From Ramlibacter agri (lineage in GTDB: Bacteria; Pseudomonadota; Gammaproteobacteria; Burkholderiales; Burkholderiaceae_C): a stretch of 64,000 nt of DNA. A program made the translations under genes and the position numbers. Every line of letters begins with the position of its first letter. The stretch's first letter is position 1. Below the pieces are notes generated by a model. It worked only from the letters and a program-made list of their open reading frames with translations. It ran no database searches and was not told where the DNA came from. Below are positions 54,498-62,900 of this stretch, in pieces. The stretch is from the NCBI RefSeq assembly GCF_012927085.1, contig NZ_JABBFX010000002.1:992001-1056000 (forward strand), read 5' to 3'.

Positions 54498-55168
54498 TCG
54501 CTGCGCGCGTCGAACACGTAACCGACGCCGCGGATGGTGTGGATCAGCTTGTCGGGGAACGGGTCGTCCAGCTTGGCGCGCAGGCGCCGCACCGCGACGT
54601 CTACGACGTTGGTGTCGCTGTCGAAGTTCATGTCCCAGACGTTCTCCGCGATCAGCGTGCGCGAGCAGATTTCTCCCGCGTGCCGCACGAAATAGTCCAG
54701 CAGCGCGTATTCCTTCGTGGTCAGCTCGATGCGTTGGCCAGCGCGCGTCACGCGGCGCCGCGCCGGATCGATTTCGACGTCGGCAAAGCGCTTCGATGGC
54801 TCGCGCTGTGCCGCGCCGCGCCGCAGGATGTTCTGCACGCGCGCGAGCAGTTCGGAGAACGCGAAGGGCTTCACCAGGTAGTCGTCCGCGCCCAGCCTCA
54901 GGCCCTTCACCCGGTCTTCGACCTCGTCGCGTGCGCTCAGGAACAGCACGGGCGTCTGCTTCTGCTGGCGGATGCTGCGCAGGATTTCCCAGCCGTCCAG
55001 CCCCGGCAGCATGACGTCCAGCAGCACCAGGTCATAGTTGCCGGTGCTGGCCAGGTGCAGGCCGTCGAAGCCATCGCTCGCCACGTCGACGACGTAGCCC
55101 TGCTCCGCCAGGCCCTTGCGGACGTACGCGGCAGTCTTGGCCTCGTCTTCGACAATGAGGATGCGCAT
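54494..55168 (-). CDS. OmpR/PhoB-type response regulator, CusR/CopR-like
   Basis: A 224-residue regulator. The receiver has ILIVEDEAKTAAYVRKGL, phospho-acceptor Asp51 (DLVLLDVMLPG), and Lys100 (DDYLVKPFAF). The winged-helix C-terminus has LTTKEYALLDYFVRHAGE and NVVDVAVRRLRAKLDD. It is closest in style to CusR/CopR/IrlR regulators. ATG at 55168. A 16-base palindrome 66 bases upstream is a candidate binding site. It is the first gene of the five-gene pump operon. Confidence 0.9.
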   Translation of the reverse strand: MRILIVEDEAKTAAYVRKGLAEQGYVVDVASDGFDGLHLASTGNYDLVLLDVMLPGLDGWEILRSIRQQKQTPVLFLSARDEVEDRVKGLRLGADDYLVKPFAFSELLARVQNILRRGAAQREPSKRFADVEIDPARRRVTRAGQRIELTTKEYALLDYFVRHAGEICSRTLIAENVWDMNFDSDTNVVDVAVRRLRAKLDDPFPDKLIHTIRGVGYVFDARSE

Positions 55169-55233
55169 CGGATTCGCCAGTAGACACAACCGCCCAGTAT
55201 CGCGACGCCGCCCCACACGGGCATGACGGCCAC

Positions 55234-55249
55234 ATTGCAGAACTGCAAT
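55234..55249. promoter_or_regulatory. palindromic candidate site for the CopR/CusR-type regulator
   Basis: ATTGCAG-AA-CTGCAAT is a perfect 7-bp inverted repeat in the divergent region between the regulator gene and the COG4280-type gene. CopR/CusR-type regulators bind AT-flanked palindromes of this size and spacing. Confidence 0.6.
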
Positions 55250-55316
55250 CTGGCGGTCAAGGTGCTGTCCGAGCCGCCATCTTATCGTGCGGACCTCGCT
55301 GGCTTTCACTGCTTCC

Positions 55317-56342
55317 ATGTCGCTCTGGTCCTCCTCTGCTCCCACCGTCCTGGCTTCCTTCCTTGCCTCCATGGTCGAATTCGTCGAGGCGCTGACCATC
55401 GTCCTCGCGGTCGGCCTGACCCGCGGCTGGAAACCTGCACTGGCCGGAACCGCCTCCGGGCTCGCCGTCCTCGGCGCGCTGTTGCTGGTCCTCGGCCCTT
55501 CGCTGTCCGCCATCCCGCTCCCGGTCCTGCAATTGGCGGTGGGCGTGTTGCTGCTGCTGTTCGGCCTGCGCTGGCTCCGCAAGGCCATCCTCCGCTCCGC
55601 GGGGGTGATCCCCTTGCACGACGAGTCGCAGGTGTTCACGCAGCAGTCCGCGTCCCTGCGCGGGTCCCAGCCGACCGGGAAAGGCACGCTGGACTCGATT
55701 GCCTTCCTGTCCGCCTTCAAGGCCGTGGTGCTGGAGGGCGTGGAAGTGGTCTTCGTCGTGCTGGCTTTCGGTGTCCGTGGCGGCCTGCTCCTGCCAGCCG
55801 CCGCCGGCGCCTTGCTCGCGCTGCTGCTGGTCGTCGCGCTCGGTGTCCTGCTGCACAAGCCATTGACGCGCGTGCCCGAGAACACGCTGAAATTCGGCGT
55901 CGGCCTGCTGCTCACCGCGTTTGGCAGCTACTGGGTGGGCGAAGGCATCGGCATCGGCTGGCCGTGGAGCGACGCGACGATTCTGGCCCTGATTGCCGTG
56001 TTCCTGGCCGTCGCCTCGGGGCTGACCCAGCTGTGCCGCCGTGCCGCGGCAAACGCTCCCGTGAAGGACGCTTCGTCGGCGGGCTCGCCCTCGCCCGCCA
56101 AGGCGCGCAGTGGCGTCCTGATGGAGATCGGAGGGGAACTGCTGGGACTGTTCATCGACGACCTTCCACTGGCGCTGGGCACGGTTGGGTGGATCGCAGT
56201 GCTGGGCGTGGTCCAGGCGCGGGGCGCAGCTTCGTCCACAGCCATGGGAGTTCTGATCGTCGCGGGACTGGTTGCAGTGCTGGCCGGAAGTGCCTGGCGG
56301 CGCGCGGCTGCGCCACGCGCACCGAAGGCGAGCCTCGTCTGA
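55317..56342 (+). CDS. COG4280-type polytopic membrane protein
   Basis: A 341-residue membrane protein with about eight hydrophobic helices. FLASMVEFVEALTIVLAVGLTRGWKPA is the family hallmark start, and a later AVVLEGVEVVFVVLAFG repeats the EG/EA motif; acidic Glu residues sit inside helices in both. The family is of unknown function but such paired acidic helices recall metal or ion transport. The start is unsure: ATG 55317 or GTG 55287, with no ribosome site for either. It is divergent from the two-component operon and may share its operator. Confidence 0.68.
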   Translation: MSLWSSSAPTVLASFLASMVEFVEALTIVLAVGLTRGWKPALAGTASGLAVLGALLLVLGPSLSAIPLPVLQLAVGVLLLLFGLRWLRKAILRSAGVIPLHDESQVFTQQSASLRGSQPTGKGTLDSIAFLSAFKAVVLEGVEVVFVVLAFGVRGGLLLPAAAGALLALLLVVALGVLLHKPLTRVPENTLKFGVGLLLTAFGSYWVGEGIGIGWPWSDATILALIAVFLAVASGLTQLCRRAAANAPVKDASSAGSPSPAKARSGVLMEIGGELLGLFIDDLPLALGTVGWIAVLGVVQARGAASSTAMGVLIVAGLVAVLAGSAWRRAAAPRAPKASLV

Positions 56343-56712
56343 AGCTCTCGCTGTGTGGAGGCTTCGGTAAACACGACACCGTCGCTGCCCCGCTGCGTAC
56401 CGGATTCTGACGGCCGCAATCACTCGACCTGGACTTGGCTCTACTGGCAAGACAGGGGAAAAATCGGGTGCATGAACGCTCCCAAGCGGGGGTCGCCGAA
56501 GTCCGGTTGGTGAGATTGCACCTGCCGCGCGCAGCAAGGGCGCCGACTATCCCCAGCACCGCAGGTTCGCCGCCTGCTGAAGGCTCCAGCAAGGCCCTGC
56601 GCCTGCGCACCGTCAGGTAGTGCGGTTGGCCACGCTGCCCTGTCGCTGATCGCTTTCGCCCGTGTCGCACGCCGCCGATATCGCCTGCTTGACTGCGGCC
56701 AAGGACAAGAAC
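56343..56712. other. about 370 bp without a supported gene
   Basis: Between the COG4280-type gene and the terminator at 56713 I see no ORF with a ribosome site or coherent composition. Confidence 0.35.
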
Positions 56713-56746
56713 AAAGAGGCCAGTCGCGCCAGCGGCTGGCCTCTTT
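56713..56746. terminator. hairpin terminator of the small periplasmic protein gene
   Basis: AAAGAGGCCAG and CTGGCCTCTTT form an 11-bp stem with a 12-base loop 15 bases after the stop of the minus-strand gene, with T-rich sequence beyond it on that strand. Confidence 0.65.
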
Positions 56747-56760
56747 GCTTTGGTGCGCGC

Positions 56761-57054
56761 TTATTCCGGCGATTGGCCGGCGCGGGCCAGGCAGTCCTTC
56801 TGCGACTGCAGGAACTGCGCGTCGTTGCGGCCCTGGGCCTGCGACGAGCAAGCCTGTGCCGCGGCTTCCTGGGCCGCCTTGCCCTGCTTCACGCAGGCGT
56901 TCACCTGCTCCTGCCAGGCGATGCCCTTCCTGGCCTGCGCCGTGGCGTCCGCCTGGCAGCGCTTGACCAGGGCCTGGCGGCCCGACGTGGCGGTATCCGC
57001 ATGCACCGCCGTCACGGCGAGCGCCAGCGCGGCTGCGGCGAAGAGTTTGTTCAT
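56761..57054 (-). CDS. small periplasmic Cys-containing protein
   Basis: A 97-residue protein with a signal peptide (cleavage near VHADT, residue 19) and a mature helical part with four Cys (KRCQAD, NACVKQ, QACSSQ, KDCLAR). The regular spacing suggests two disulfides, as in small PsiF-like helical proteins. TTGGAGGAAGC supports the ATG at 57054. It is divergent from the MFS exporter. PsiF family membership is possible but not certain; function unknown. Confidence 0.7.
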   Translation of the reverse strand: MNKLFAAAALALAVTAVHADTATSGRQALVKRCQADATAQARKGIAWQEQVNACVKQGKAAQEAAAQACSSQAQGRNDAQFLQSQKDCLARAGQSPE

Positions 57055-57196
57055 GCTTCCTCCAAGTGCCATTTCCGGCACCGACATTACACCGGCTGCC
57101 CTGCGGCCGGCAGCCAGGCCCGGCCAGCCGGTGGCCCCGGCCGTCCGGGCGGCGGCCGCGGCCGACGCGCGCCCGCAACGGCGGCTTGCGCCTAAC

Positions 57197-58792
57197 ATGC
57201 CCTCTTTCGCCGAAAACACCCCCAAGATGGCGCAACAGCGCGACCAAGCCGAAGCGGACGCCGAATCCGCCGCCCCGCTGCTGACCGAAGGCAGCCTCCC
57301 CTCCTCCACGACCGGCCGCGAAGACGGCGAGCCGCCGCCGCGGGCCGGCACCTCGCGCGCCAGCTTCCTCGCGCTGTTCAGCGCCGTGATGCTGCCCATG
57401 TTCATGGCCGCGGTGGACCAGACGCTGCTGGCCACGGCCACGCCGCGCATCGCGCGCGAACTCGGCGGCCTGACCGACACCTCCTGGATCGCGGTCGGCT
57501 ACCTGCTGGCCGCCACGATCATGGCGCCGCTCTACGGGCGCCTGGGCGACCGCTTCGGCCGCCGCAGCGTGATGCTCAGCGCGCTCGTGGTCTTCATGGC
57601 CGGCTCCCTGGCCTGCGGCTATGCGCCCGGCATGCAGTCGCTGATCGCGGCGCGCGTGCTGCAGGGCCTGGGCGGCGGCGGGCTGATGGTGCTGTCGCAG
57701 GCGCTGATCGGCGAACTGGTGCCGCCCTGGGAGCGGCCGCGCTACCAGGGCTACTTCGCCATCGTGTTCACGGTGTCCAGCGTGGGCGGGCCGCTGATCG
57801 GCGGCCTGGTCGTCAACCACGGCAACTGGCGCTGGCTGTTCCTGGCCAACCTGCCGCTGGGCCTGCTGGCGTTGTGGCGCGTGTCGCGCCTGCCGCGCGC
57901 GCCGCAATCGCCACACCGGCATGCGGCCTACGACCCGCTGGGCTTCGGGCTGTTCGTGGCCTGCGCCTGCAGCGCCCTGCTCTGGTTCGGGCAGGTCGGG
58001 CATCGCTTCGACCTGGCGTCGGCCACCAGCGCGCTGCTCGTCGTGGTGGCGATCACGACCGGCGCCACGCTGTGGCGGCAGCAGCGGCGCCATCCCAATG
58101 CCTTCCTGCCGCTGGACATCCTGCGCCTGCCCGGCGTGGGCTGGATCTGCATGACGGTGATCGCATTCGCCGCGACGATGTTCGCGCTGCTGTTCCTGCT
58201 GCCGATCTACCTCAGCGTGGCGCACCACGCGAACGCGGTTGCATCGGGCCTGCAGTTGCTGCCGCTGACGGCGGGCATCGTGGTCGGCTCCACGCTCAAC
58301 GGCCGCTACAGCGCGTGGACCGGCACCAGTGGCCGGCTGCCGCCTTTCGGCCTCGGTGCCGCGGCGCTGGCCTTGCTGGCGCTTGCGCTGTTTCCGCCGA
58401 CGCAGCTCGCCATCGGGGCGGCGGCCGCGGTGTGCGGCATCGGCTTCGGGACCGTGATGCCGAACGCGCAACTGGCCACGCAGATCCTCGGCGGCCGCGA
58501 GCGCCTCGGCGCCTCGTCCGCGCTGCTGGCGCTCGCGCGCTCGATCGGCGCGTCGGTCGGCACCGCGGGCTTCGGCGGCCTGGCGTTCGTGCTGCTCGGC
58601 GCGCAAGCGGCCGGTGGCGAAGGCGAGCCGCTACGGCTGGATGCGATCGACGCCGCGCGCGCGAACCATGCCTTCCACATCGTCTTCGCCGCGCTGGCTG
58701 TGCTGGCGGCGCTGGGTGCGGTGGCCGCGCTGCGGGCGCCGACGCTCGATCTGCGCTCCCAGGGCAGCGCGCAGGACCGCAAGCCGGCGTAG
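57197..58792 (+). CDS. MFS multidrug transporter, DHA2 (EmrB/QacA) type
   Basis: A 531-residue transporter with 14 predicted helices. A hydrophilic N-terminal tail of about 55 residues precedes the first helix (ASFLALFSAVMLPMFMAAVD). Motif A is YGRLGDRFGRR, motif C-like SSVGGPLIGGLVV marks an antiporter of drugs and H+. No adaptor gene (EmrA) is near. ATG at 57197; an internal ATG (MAQQ) 30 bases on is an alternative. It faces the lyase gene of the receptor cluster convergently. Confidence 0.86.
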   Translation: MPSFAENTPKMAQQRDQAEADAESAAPLLTEGSLPSSTTGREDGEPPPRAGTSRASFLALFSAVMLPMFMAAVDQTLLATATPRIARELGGLTDTSWIAVGYLLAATIMAPLYGRLGDRFGRRSVMLSALVVFMAGSLACGYAPGMQSLIAARVLQGLGGGGLMVLSQALIGELVPPWERPRYQGYFAIVFTVSSVGGPLIGGLVVNHGNWRWLFLANLPLGLLALWRVSRLPRAPQSPHRHAAYDPLGFGLFVACACSALLWFGQVGHRFDLASATSALLVVVAITTGATLWRQQRRHPNAFLPLDILRLPGVGWICMTVIAFAATMFALLFLLPIYLSVAHHANAVASGLQLLPLTAGIVVGSTLNGRYSAWTGTSGRLPPFGLGAAALALLALALFPPTQLAIGAAAAVCGIGFGTVMPNAQLATQILGGRERLGASSALLALARSIGASVGTAGFGGLAFVLLGAQAAGGEGEPLRLDAIDAARANHAFHIVFAALAVLAALGAVAALRAPTLDLRSQGSAQDRKPA

Positions 58793-58821
58793 ACATCCCG
58801 GGCACGTAGCTCCAGGGCCCG

Positions 58822-59685
58822 CTACGTGCGGACCTGCGCCTGCTCCTGGATCTTCCTCCACGCATCCGCCCCGAAGCGCTGATGGCCGGCGGCGATGCTG
58901 CCCATGTTGCGCACCGGCTTGGGCACGCCCGTGCGCGCCAGGTCCTGCAGGACTTCGTCGAAGGCGGCCACCGCATTGCGCATCAACATCCCCGGCAGGA
59001 TCGCGAGCCGGTAGCCCATCTCCGCGGCATCGGCCAGCGGCACCAGGGGCGTCCGGCCGCCCGCGGCGATGTTCAACAGGCAGGGGCCGGTGACGCGGCG
59101 CGGAACCTGCGCCATCTCCTCCAGGCTCTCGGTGGCTTCGACAAAGGCCATGTCCGCGCCGGCCGCCAGGGCGGCGTTGGCGCGTTCTATGGCTTCGTCG
59201 AAGCCGAGCACGGCGCGCGCGTCGGTCCGAGCGATGACCAGGAAGGCGGGCTGCGTCCTGGCCTGCACCGCGGCGCGGATCTTGGTGATGAACTCCGCCC
59301 GCGGGACGACCTCCTTGCCATCCAGGTGGCCGCAGCGCTTGGGCGCCACCTGGTCCTCGATATGGATGCCCGCGACATTGCGCGACTCGTATTCGCGCAC
59401 GGTGCGGTGCACGTTCAGCTCGTTGCCGTAGCCCGTGTCCGCGTCGGCCACCAGCGGGATGGCGACGGTGCGGGCGATCGCCGCCGCGTTGTCGACCATC
59501 TCGCTCATCGTCAGCAGGCCCAGGTCGGGGAACCCGCGCGCGGCGGCGGTCCCGGAGCCGGTCATGTAGGCACAGCGGAAGCCGGCCTGCTCGATGGTGC
59601 GCGCCGAGATGCAGTCGTAGGCGCCCGGGGCGACGACCATGTCACGGCCGGAGAGAAGCGTGCGGAGCTGCTGCGCTGCATGCAT
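58822..59685 (-). CDS. isocitrate lyase/PEP mutase family C-C lyase
   Basis: A 287-residue TIM-barrel protein. LVADADTGYGN (79-88) binds the metal and PKRCGH (Cys118) is the active-site loop of the C-C bond lyases (2-methylisocitrate or dimethylmalate lyases); PEP mutases lack this Cys. It would split a substituted malate or isocitrate-like acid. The stop of the next gene upstream lies 12 bases before its start at 59685. It lies in one operon with two Bug receptors and a TauD-type dioxygenase. Confidence 0.83.
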   Translation of the reverse strand: MHAAQQLRTLLSGRDMVVAPGAYDCISARTIEQAGFRCAYMTGSGTAAARGFPDLGLLTMSEMVDNAAAIARTVAIPLVADADTGYGNELNVHRTVREYESRNVAGIHIEDQVAPKRCGHLDGKEVVPRAEFITKIRAAVQARTQPAFLVIARTDARAVLGFDEAIERANAALAAGADMAFVEATESLEEMAQVPRRVTGPCLLNIAAGGRTPLVPLADAAEMGYRLAILPGMLMRNAVAAFDEVLQDLARTGVPKPVRNMGSIAAGHQRFGADAWRKIQEQAQVRT

Positions 59686-59697
59686 GGGGAAGCTCCC

Positions 59698-60669
59698 TTA
59701 TTCGAACTTGTAGCGCTCGGCCAGCGGCGCGAAGCGCGCGGTCTCTTCGTCGAGCCGCTTGCGGAACTGCTCCGGCGTGCCGCCGACCGGCTGCGCGCCG
59801 GCCGCGACGATCGCCTTGCCGACGGCCGGGTCGGCGAGGGCCTGGCGCACCGCGTCCGCGATGCCGTTGACGATATCGCCCGGCGTGCCCTTCGGCGCGA
59901 ACATGCCGTACCAGCTCACCGAGTAGAGCTCGGCCAGGCCGGCTTCCCTGGAGGTCGGCACGTCGGGCAGGCCCGGCGGCCGCTGGTCGCCGAGCGTGGC
60001 GAAGACACGCAGGCTCCCCGCCTTGTGCATGGCCGCGACCGTGCTCGCCCCCAGCAGCGCCATGTCGACGTTGCCGGCGACGAGATCGGTGATCGGGCCC
60101 GACGCGCCCTTGTAGCCGACGATGGCGAGGCTGGGCATGTGCCCCGCCTGCAGCATGTAGCCTTGCAGGCGCCCTGCGTTCGATGCGGTGGCGAACGAGC
60201 ACTTGTTCTCGGCGCAGTGCTTGAACAGCTGCGGGAAGTTTTGCGCCGTGATGCCCTTGCGGACCACCAGCGTGTTCGGCGATTCCGACATCTGCACCAC
60301 GGGCTCGAGCCGCACCATCGGGTCCGCGCCCTTGAAGCCCGGCGTGAACTTGGTGAGCAGCAGGCCGTTCTGCTGCGTCAGCAAGGTCGAGCCATCGGGC
60401 TTGGCCTCCATGACGCGCCGCGTGCCGATCAGGCCGTCGGCGCCCGCCAGGTTCTCCACCGTGACCGGCTGGCGCCAGTACTGGCCCAGCCAGCTGGCTA
60501 CGGCGCGCGTGGCGATGTCCGTGCCGCCCCCAGGGCTGTAGGGCACGACGATGGTGACCGGGCGGTCGGGTTTCCAGGCCGGCGCAGTCGCCTGCGCCAG
60601 GGCGGCCGGTAAGAGGAAAGCGGTTCCCACGAGCAGCGTGGCAGCAGCGAGCACTTGTCTTCTGGACAT
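59698..60669 (-). CDS. Bug-type tripartite tricarboxylate receptor protein
   Basis: A 323-residue periplasmic receptor with a signal peptide (cleavage near AALAQA). TIVVPYSPGGGTDIATRAVAS and VTVENLAGADGLIGTRRVMEAKPDG are the Bug ligand-binding motifs, and FAPKGTPGDIVNGIADAVRQAL follows near the end. A close relative of the next gene, so the pair arose by duplication. Binds an organic acid or similar; no membrane partner genes are in the window. Confidence 0.87.
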   Translation of the reverse strand: MSRRQVLAAATLLVGTAFLLPAALAQATAPAWKPDRPVTIVVPYSPGGGTDIATRAVASWLGQYWRQPVTVENLAGADGLIGTRRVMEAKPDGSTLLTQQNGLLLTKFTPGFKGADPMVRLEPVVQMSESPNTLVVRKGITAQNFPQLFKHCAENKCSFATASNAGRLQGYMLQAGHMPSLAIVGYKGASGPITDLVAGNVDMALLGASTVAAMHKAGSLRVFATLGDQRPPGLPDVPTSREAGLAELYSVSWYGMFAPKGTPGDIVNGIADAVRQALADPAVGKAIVAAGAQPVGGTPEQFRKRLDEETARFAPLAERYKFE

Positions 60670-60681
60670 CGCGGAACTCCT

Positions 60682-61638
60682 TCAGTTGATCGCCGGATAC
60701 TTCGCGAGCAGCGGCCCCAGGTAGGCGCGCTCGCGCGCGGCGATCGCCTCGAACTCCGCCGGCGAGTTGAAGACCGCCACGCCACCGGCGCGCTCGATGA
60801 AGCTGCGCAGCGCGGGGTCGCGGCCCGCCGCAGCCAGGGCCGCCTCGATGGCGGCGAGCGCCGGCGCCGGCACCTCCTTGTTCGTCATCAGCCCGTACCA
60901 GGATTCGCCGAAGACCTGGTAGCCGGACTCGGCCAGCGTGGGAAGGGCCGGCGCCTGCGGGAAGCGCTGGGCCGAACTGACGGCCAGCATCTTCATCTGC
61001 CCGGCCTCGACGAACTTCGCGCCCGAGGCCACCGAGATGATCGCCATGGACAGATGGCCGCCCAGCAGGTCGGTCGTCATCTGGCTGCCGCCCTTGTAGC
61101 TGACCTGCACGGTGTCCTTCAGGCCGGCAGTGTCGGCGAAGTGCGTCCCGATCAACTGCGCGTAGCGCGTGGCCGAGCCGATGCCGCAGGGATGCGCCTT
61201 GCAGTACTGCACGTAGTCGGCGAGGGTGCTGCCCGGGAATTTGGAAGACACCGCGAAGGACATCGGCGCCTTCTGGATCAGCGACAGCAGCTTCATCTCG
61301 CTCACCAGGTCGCGGCCGCCGGTCTCGGCCGGCTTCCACAGCAGCATGGTGCCCAGTTGCAGCACCAGCGTGTAGCCGTCGGCCGGACGCGCGAGCGCGC
61401 GCTCGGTGCCGATGATGCCGTCGGCGCCGGCGATGTTCTCCACGATCACGCTCTGGTTCCAGTGCTTCTGCAGGAACTGCGCGAGGACCCGCGCGACGGC
61501 ATCGGTGCCGCCCCCGGCCGTGTAGGGAACGACGATGGTGACCGGGCGCGCCGGCCACGCCTGCAGCGCATAGGCCTGGCCCGTCGCGGCCACTGCGGCG
61601 AGCGCGAGGAAGAAGGTGCGCAGGTGCTTGTACGTCAT
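60682..61638 (-). CDS. Bug-type tripartite tricarboxylate receptor protein
   Basis: A 318-residue periplasmic receptor with a signal peptide (cleavage near QAYA). TIVVPYTAGGGTDAVARVLAQ and VIVENIAGADGIIGTERALA are the Bug motifs. CKAHPCGIGSAT has two Cys (possible disulfide), which also occurs in the neighbour as HCAENKCSFATAS. The ATG at 61638 has AGGAGAC 8 bases upstream. It lies 12 bases before the second Bug gene and 26 bases after the dioxygenase gene. Confidence 0.87.
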   Translation of the reverse strand: MTYKHLRTFFLALAAVAATGQAYALQAWPARPVTIVVPYTAGGGTDAVARVLAQFLQKHWNQSVIVENIAGADGIIGTERALARPADGYTLVLQLGTMLLWKPAETGGRDLVSEMKLLSLIQKAPMSFAVSSKFPGSTLADYVQYCKAHPCGIGSATRYAQLIGTHFADTAGLKDTVQVSYKGGSQMTTDLLGGHLSMAIISVASGAKFVEAGQMKMLAVSSAQRFPQAPALPTLAESGYQVFGESWYGLMTNKEVPAPALAAIEAALAAAGRDPALRSFIERAGGVAVFNSPAEFEAIAARERAYLGPLLAKYPAIN

Positions 61639-61664
61639 GTTTGTCTCCTGCCTTGTCGTAGCGA

Positions 61665-62777
61665 TCAGGCCGTGGCCGCGCGCAGCACCGCCGGCACCGT
61701 CATGCCGCACAGCGCGGCCTGGCGCTGCTCGTAGTCGAGGAACTCCTGCGTGATCGCGCTGCCGCGCAAGCCGCCCCGTACCGAGCCCGCTTCGACCGAC
61801 TTGTAGCCTGGCAACCAGCCCGCGGGCAGCGCCTGCGCCTGCGGCAGGCTCAGCCAGAAGCGCACCAGGTGGCGGCGGCGCTGCGGTTCGGGCCAGTCCT
61901 CGAAGGCCGTGCGCGAATGCACGGTCAGGTGGTTGTTCAGCAGTTGCATGTCGCCGGGCTCGAGATCCATCGAGAAGCACAGGCGCGGGTCGCGCACGAC
62001 CTCCTCGTACAGGTCGAGCGCCTCGCGCTGCACCGCGTCGAGCTGGCCGATGTGCTCGGCGAAATCGCGATGCGCGGCATCCACGTTCTTGCGGTTGTGG
62101 CGCGATGCGAAGACACCGTCGCGGAAGCCGAACACCGGGCACTGGAACCACTCGACATCGCCGGGGGCCTGGGCGCCCTGGAAGCTGTAGTGGAAGGGCT
62201 GCAGCAGCACCTCGAGCAGGTCGGGACGGCGGCGCTTGATCTCGTCGTGGATGGCCATCGAGCTGACGACGTAGCTCGAACCGCCCTTCATGGCCTTGTT
62301 GATGCACAGCAGGCCGACCAGGTCGCAGAAGTCGCAATGGAAGTCGAGCTCCGCGTTGGTGTTGTAGCCCCGTCCGCCGCGCACGCGGTAGGCGCCCTCC
62401 CCCAGCTCGTCCCGCACGTGCGAAAGGATGTTGCTCTGCTTGCCTTGGGTGCGCGCGACGCCGCTGTACAGGCCGATGCCCCAGATCACGAGTTCCGCAT
62501 CCTCCTGCGACCAGCGGTGGACCGGCAGCCCCTTCAGCAGGCACAGGCCGTAGGCCGCCTGCGTGGCCGACACGGCCTGGCGGATGGCGGCGAGCGCGGC
62601 TTCACCCAGCGGAAAATCCTGCGGCCGCATCTGCAGCATGCCGAGGCCGCTGCGCCGGGCGTGCTGCAAGGCGGCTTCGATGCCGTCCACGGCCTGCGCC
62701 GGCAGCGGCTGGATCCACGACGCATCGCGCCGCAGGTCGTCGCTGGTCCAGGCATGGGGGGCTGCAAGTCGATTCAT
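61665..62777 (-). CDS. TauD/TfdA-type 2-oxoglutarate dioxygenase
   Basis: A 370-residue dioxygenase. LDFHCDFCDL has the iron-binding His147-x-Asp149; LLNNHLTVHSRTAFEDW has the distal His (His287) and a nearby Arg for 2-oxoglutarate. Members hydroxylate taurine, alkylsulfates, carnitine-type or butyrobetaine-like substrates. The ATG at 62777 has weak upstream support, and an in-frame extension to 62873 is open but less likely. It is divergent from a LysR gene and heads the receptor-lyase operon. Confidence 0.8.
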   Translation of the reverse strand: MNRLAAPHAWTSDDLRRDASWIQPLPAQAVDGIEAALQHARRSGLGMLQMRPQDFPLGEAALAAIRQAVSATQAAYGLCLLKGLPVHRWSQEDAELVIWGIGLYSGVARTQGKQSNILSHVRDELGEGAYRVRGGRGYNTNAELDFHCDFCDLVGLLCINKAMKGGSSYVVSSMAIHDEIKRRRPDLLEVLLQPFHYSFQGAQAPGDVEWFQCPVFGFRDGVFASRHNRKNVDAAHRDFAEHIGQLDAVQREALDLYEEVVRDPRLCFSMDLEPGDMQLLNNHLTVHSRTAFEDWPEPQRRRHLVRFWLSLPQAQALPAGWLPGYKSVEAGSVRGGLRGSAITQEFLDYEQRQAALCGMTVPAVLRAATA

Positions 62778-62813
62778 GGTGCTCGTCCCGGTTCCGCAAG
62801 GTTGATTAGCACA

Positions 62814-62890
62814 GGTAGACGCCTGGCCAGGACCAATGTAGCGAGGCGCCTGCGGGCCGGTAAGATGCACCAACGGTATAGGCGTCTACC
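62814..62890. promoter_or_regulatory. 10-bp inverted repeat in the divergent LysR-dioxygenase region
   Basis: GGTAGACGCC at 62814-62823 and GGCGTCTACC at 62881-62890 are perfect inverted copies, 57 bases apart, in the 123-bp region between the two start codons. Two binding half-sites for the LysR regulator are likely. Confidence 0.55.
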
Positions 62891-62900
62891 AAAGGTCATC

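Noticed and set aside
56441..58606. 721-codon minus-strand frame opposite the MFS gene
   Set aside because: Arg/Gln/His-rich antisense frame; the MFS transporter and the small Cys protein account for the real coding.
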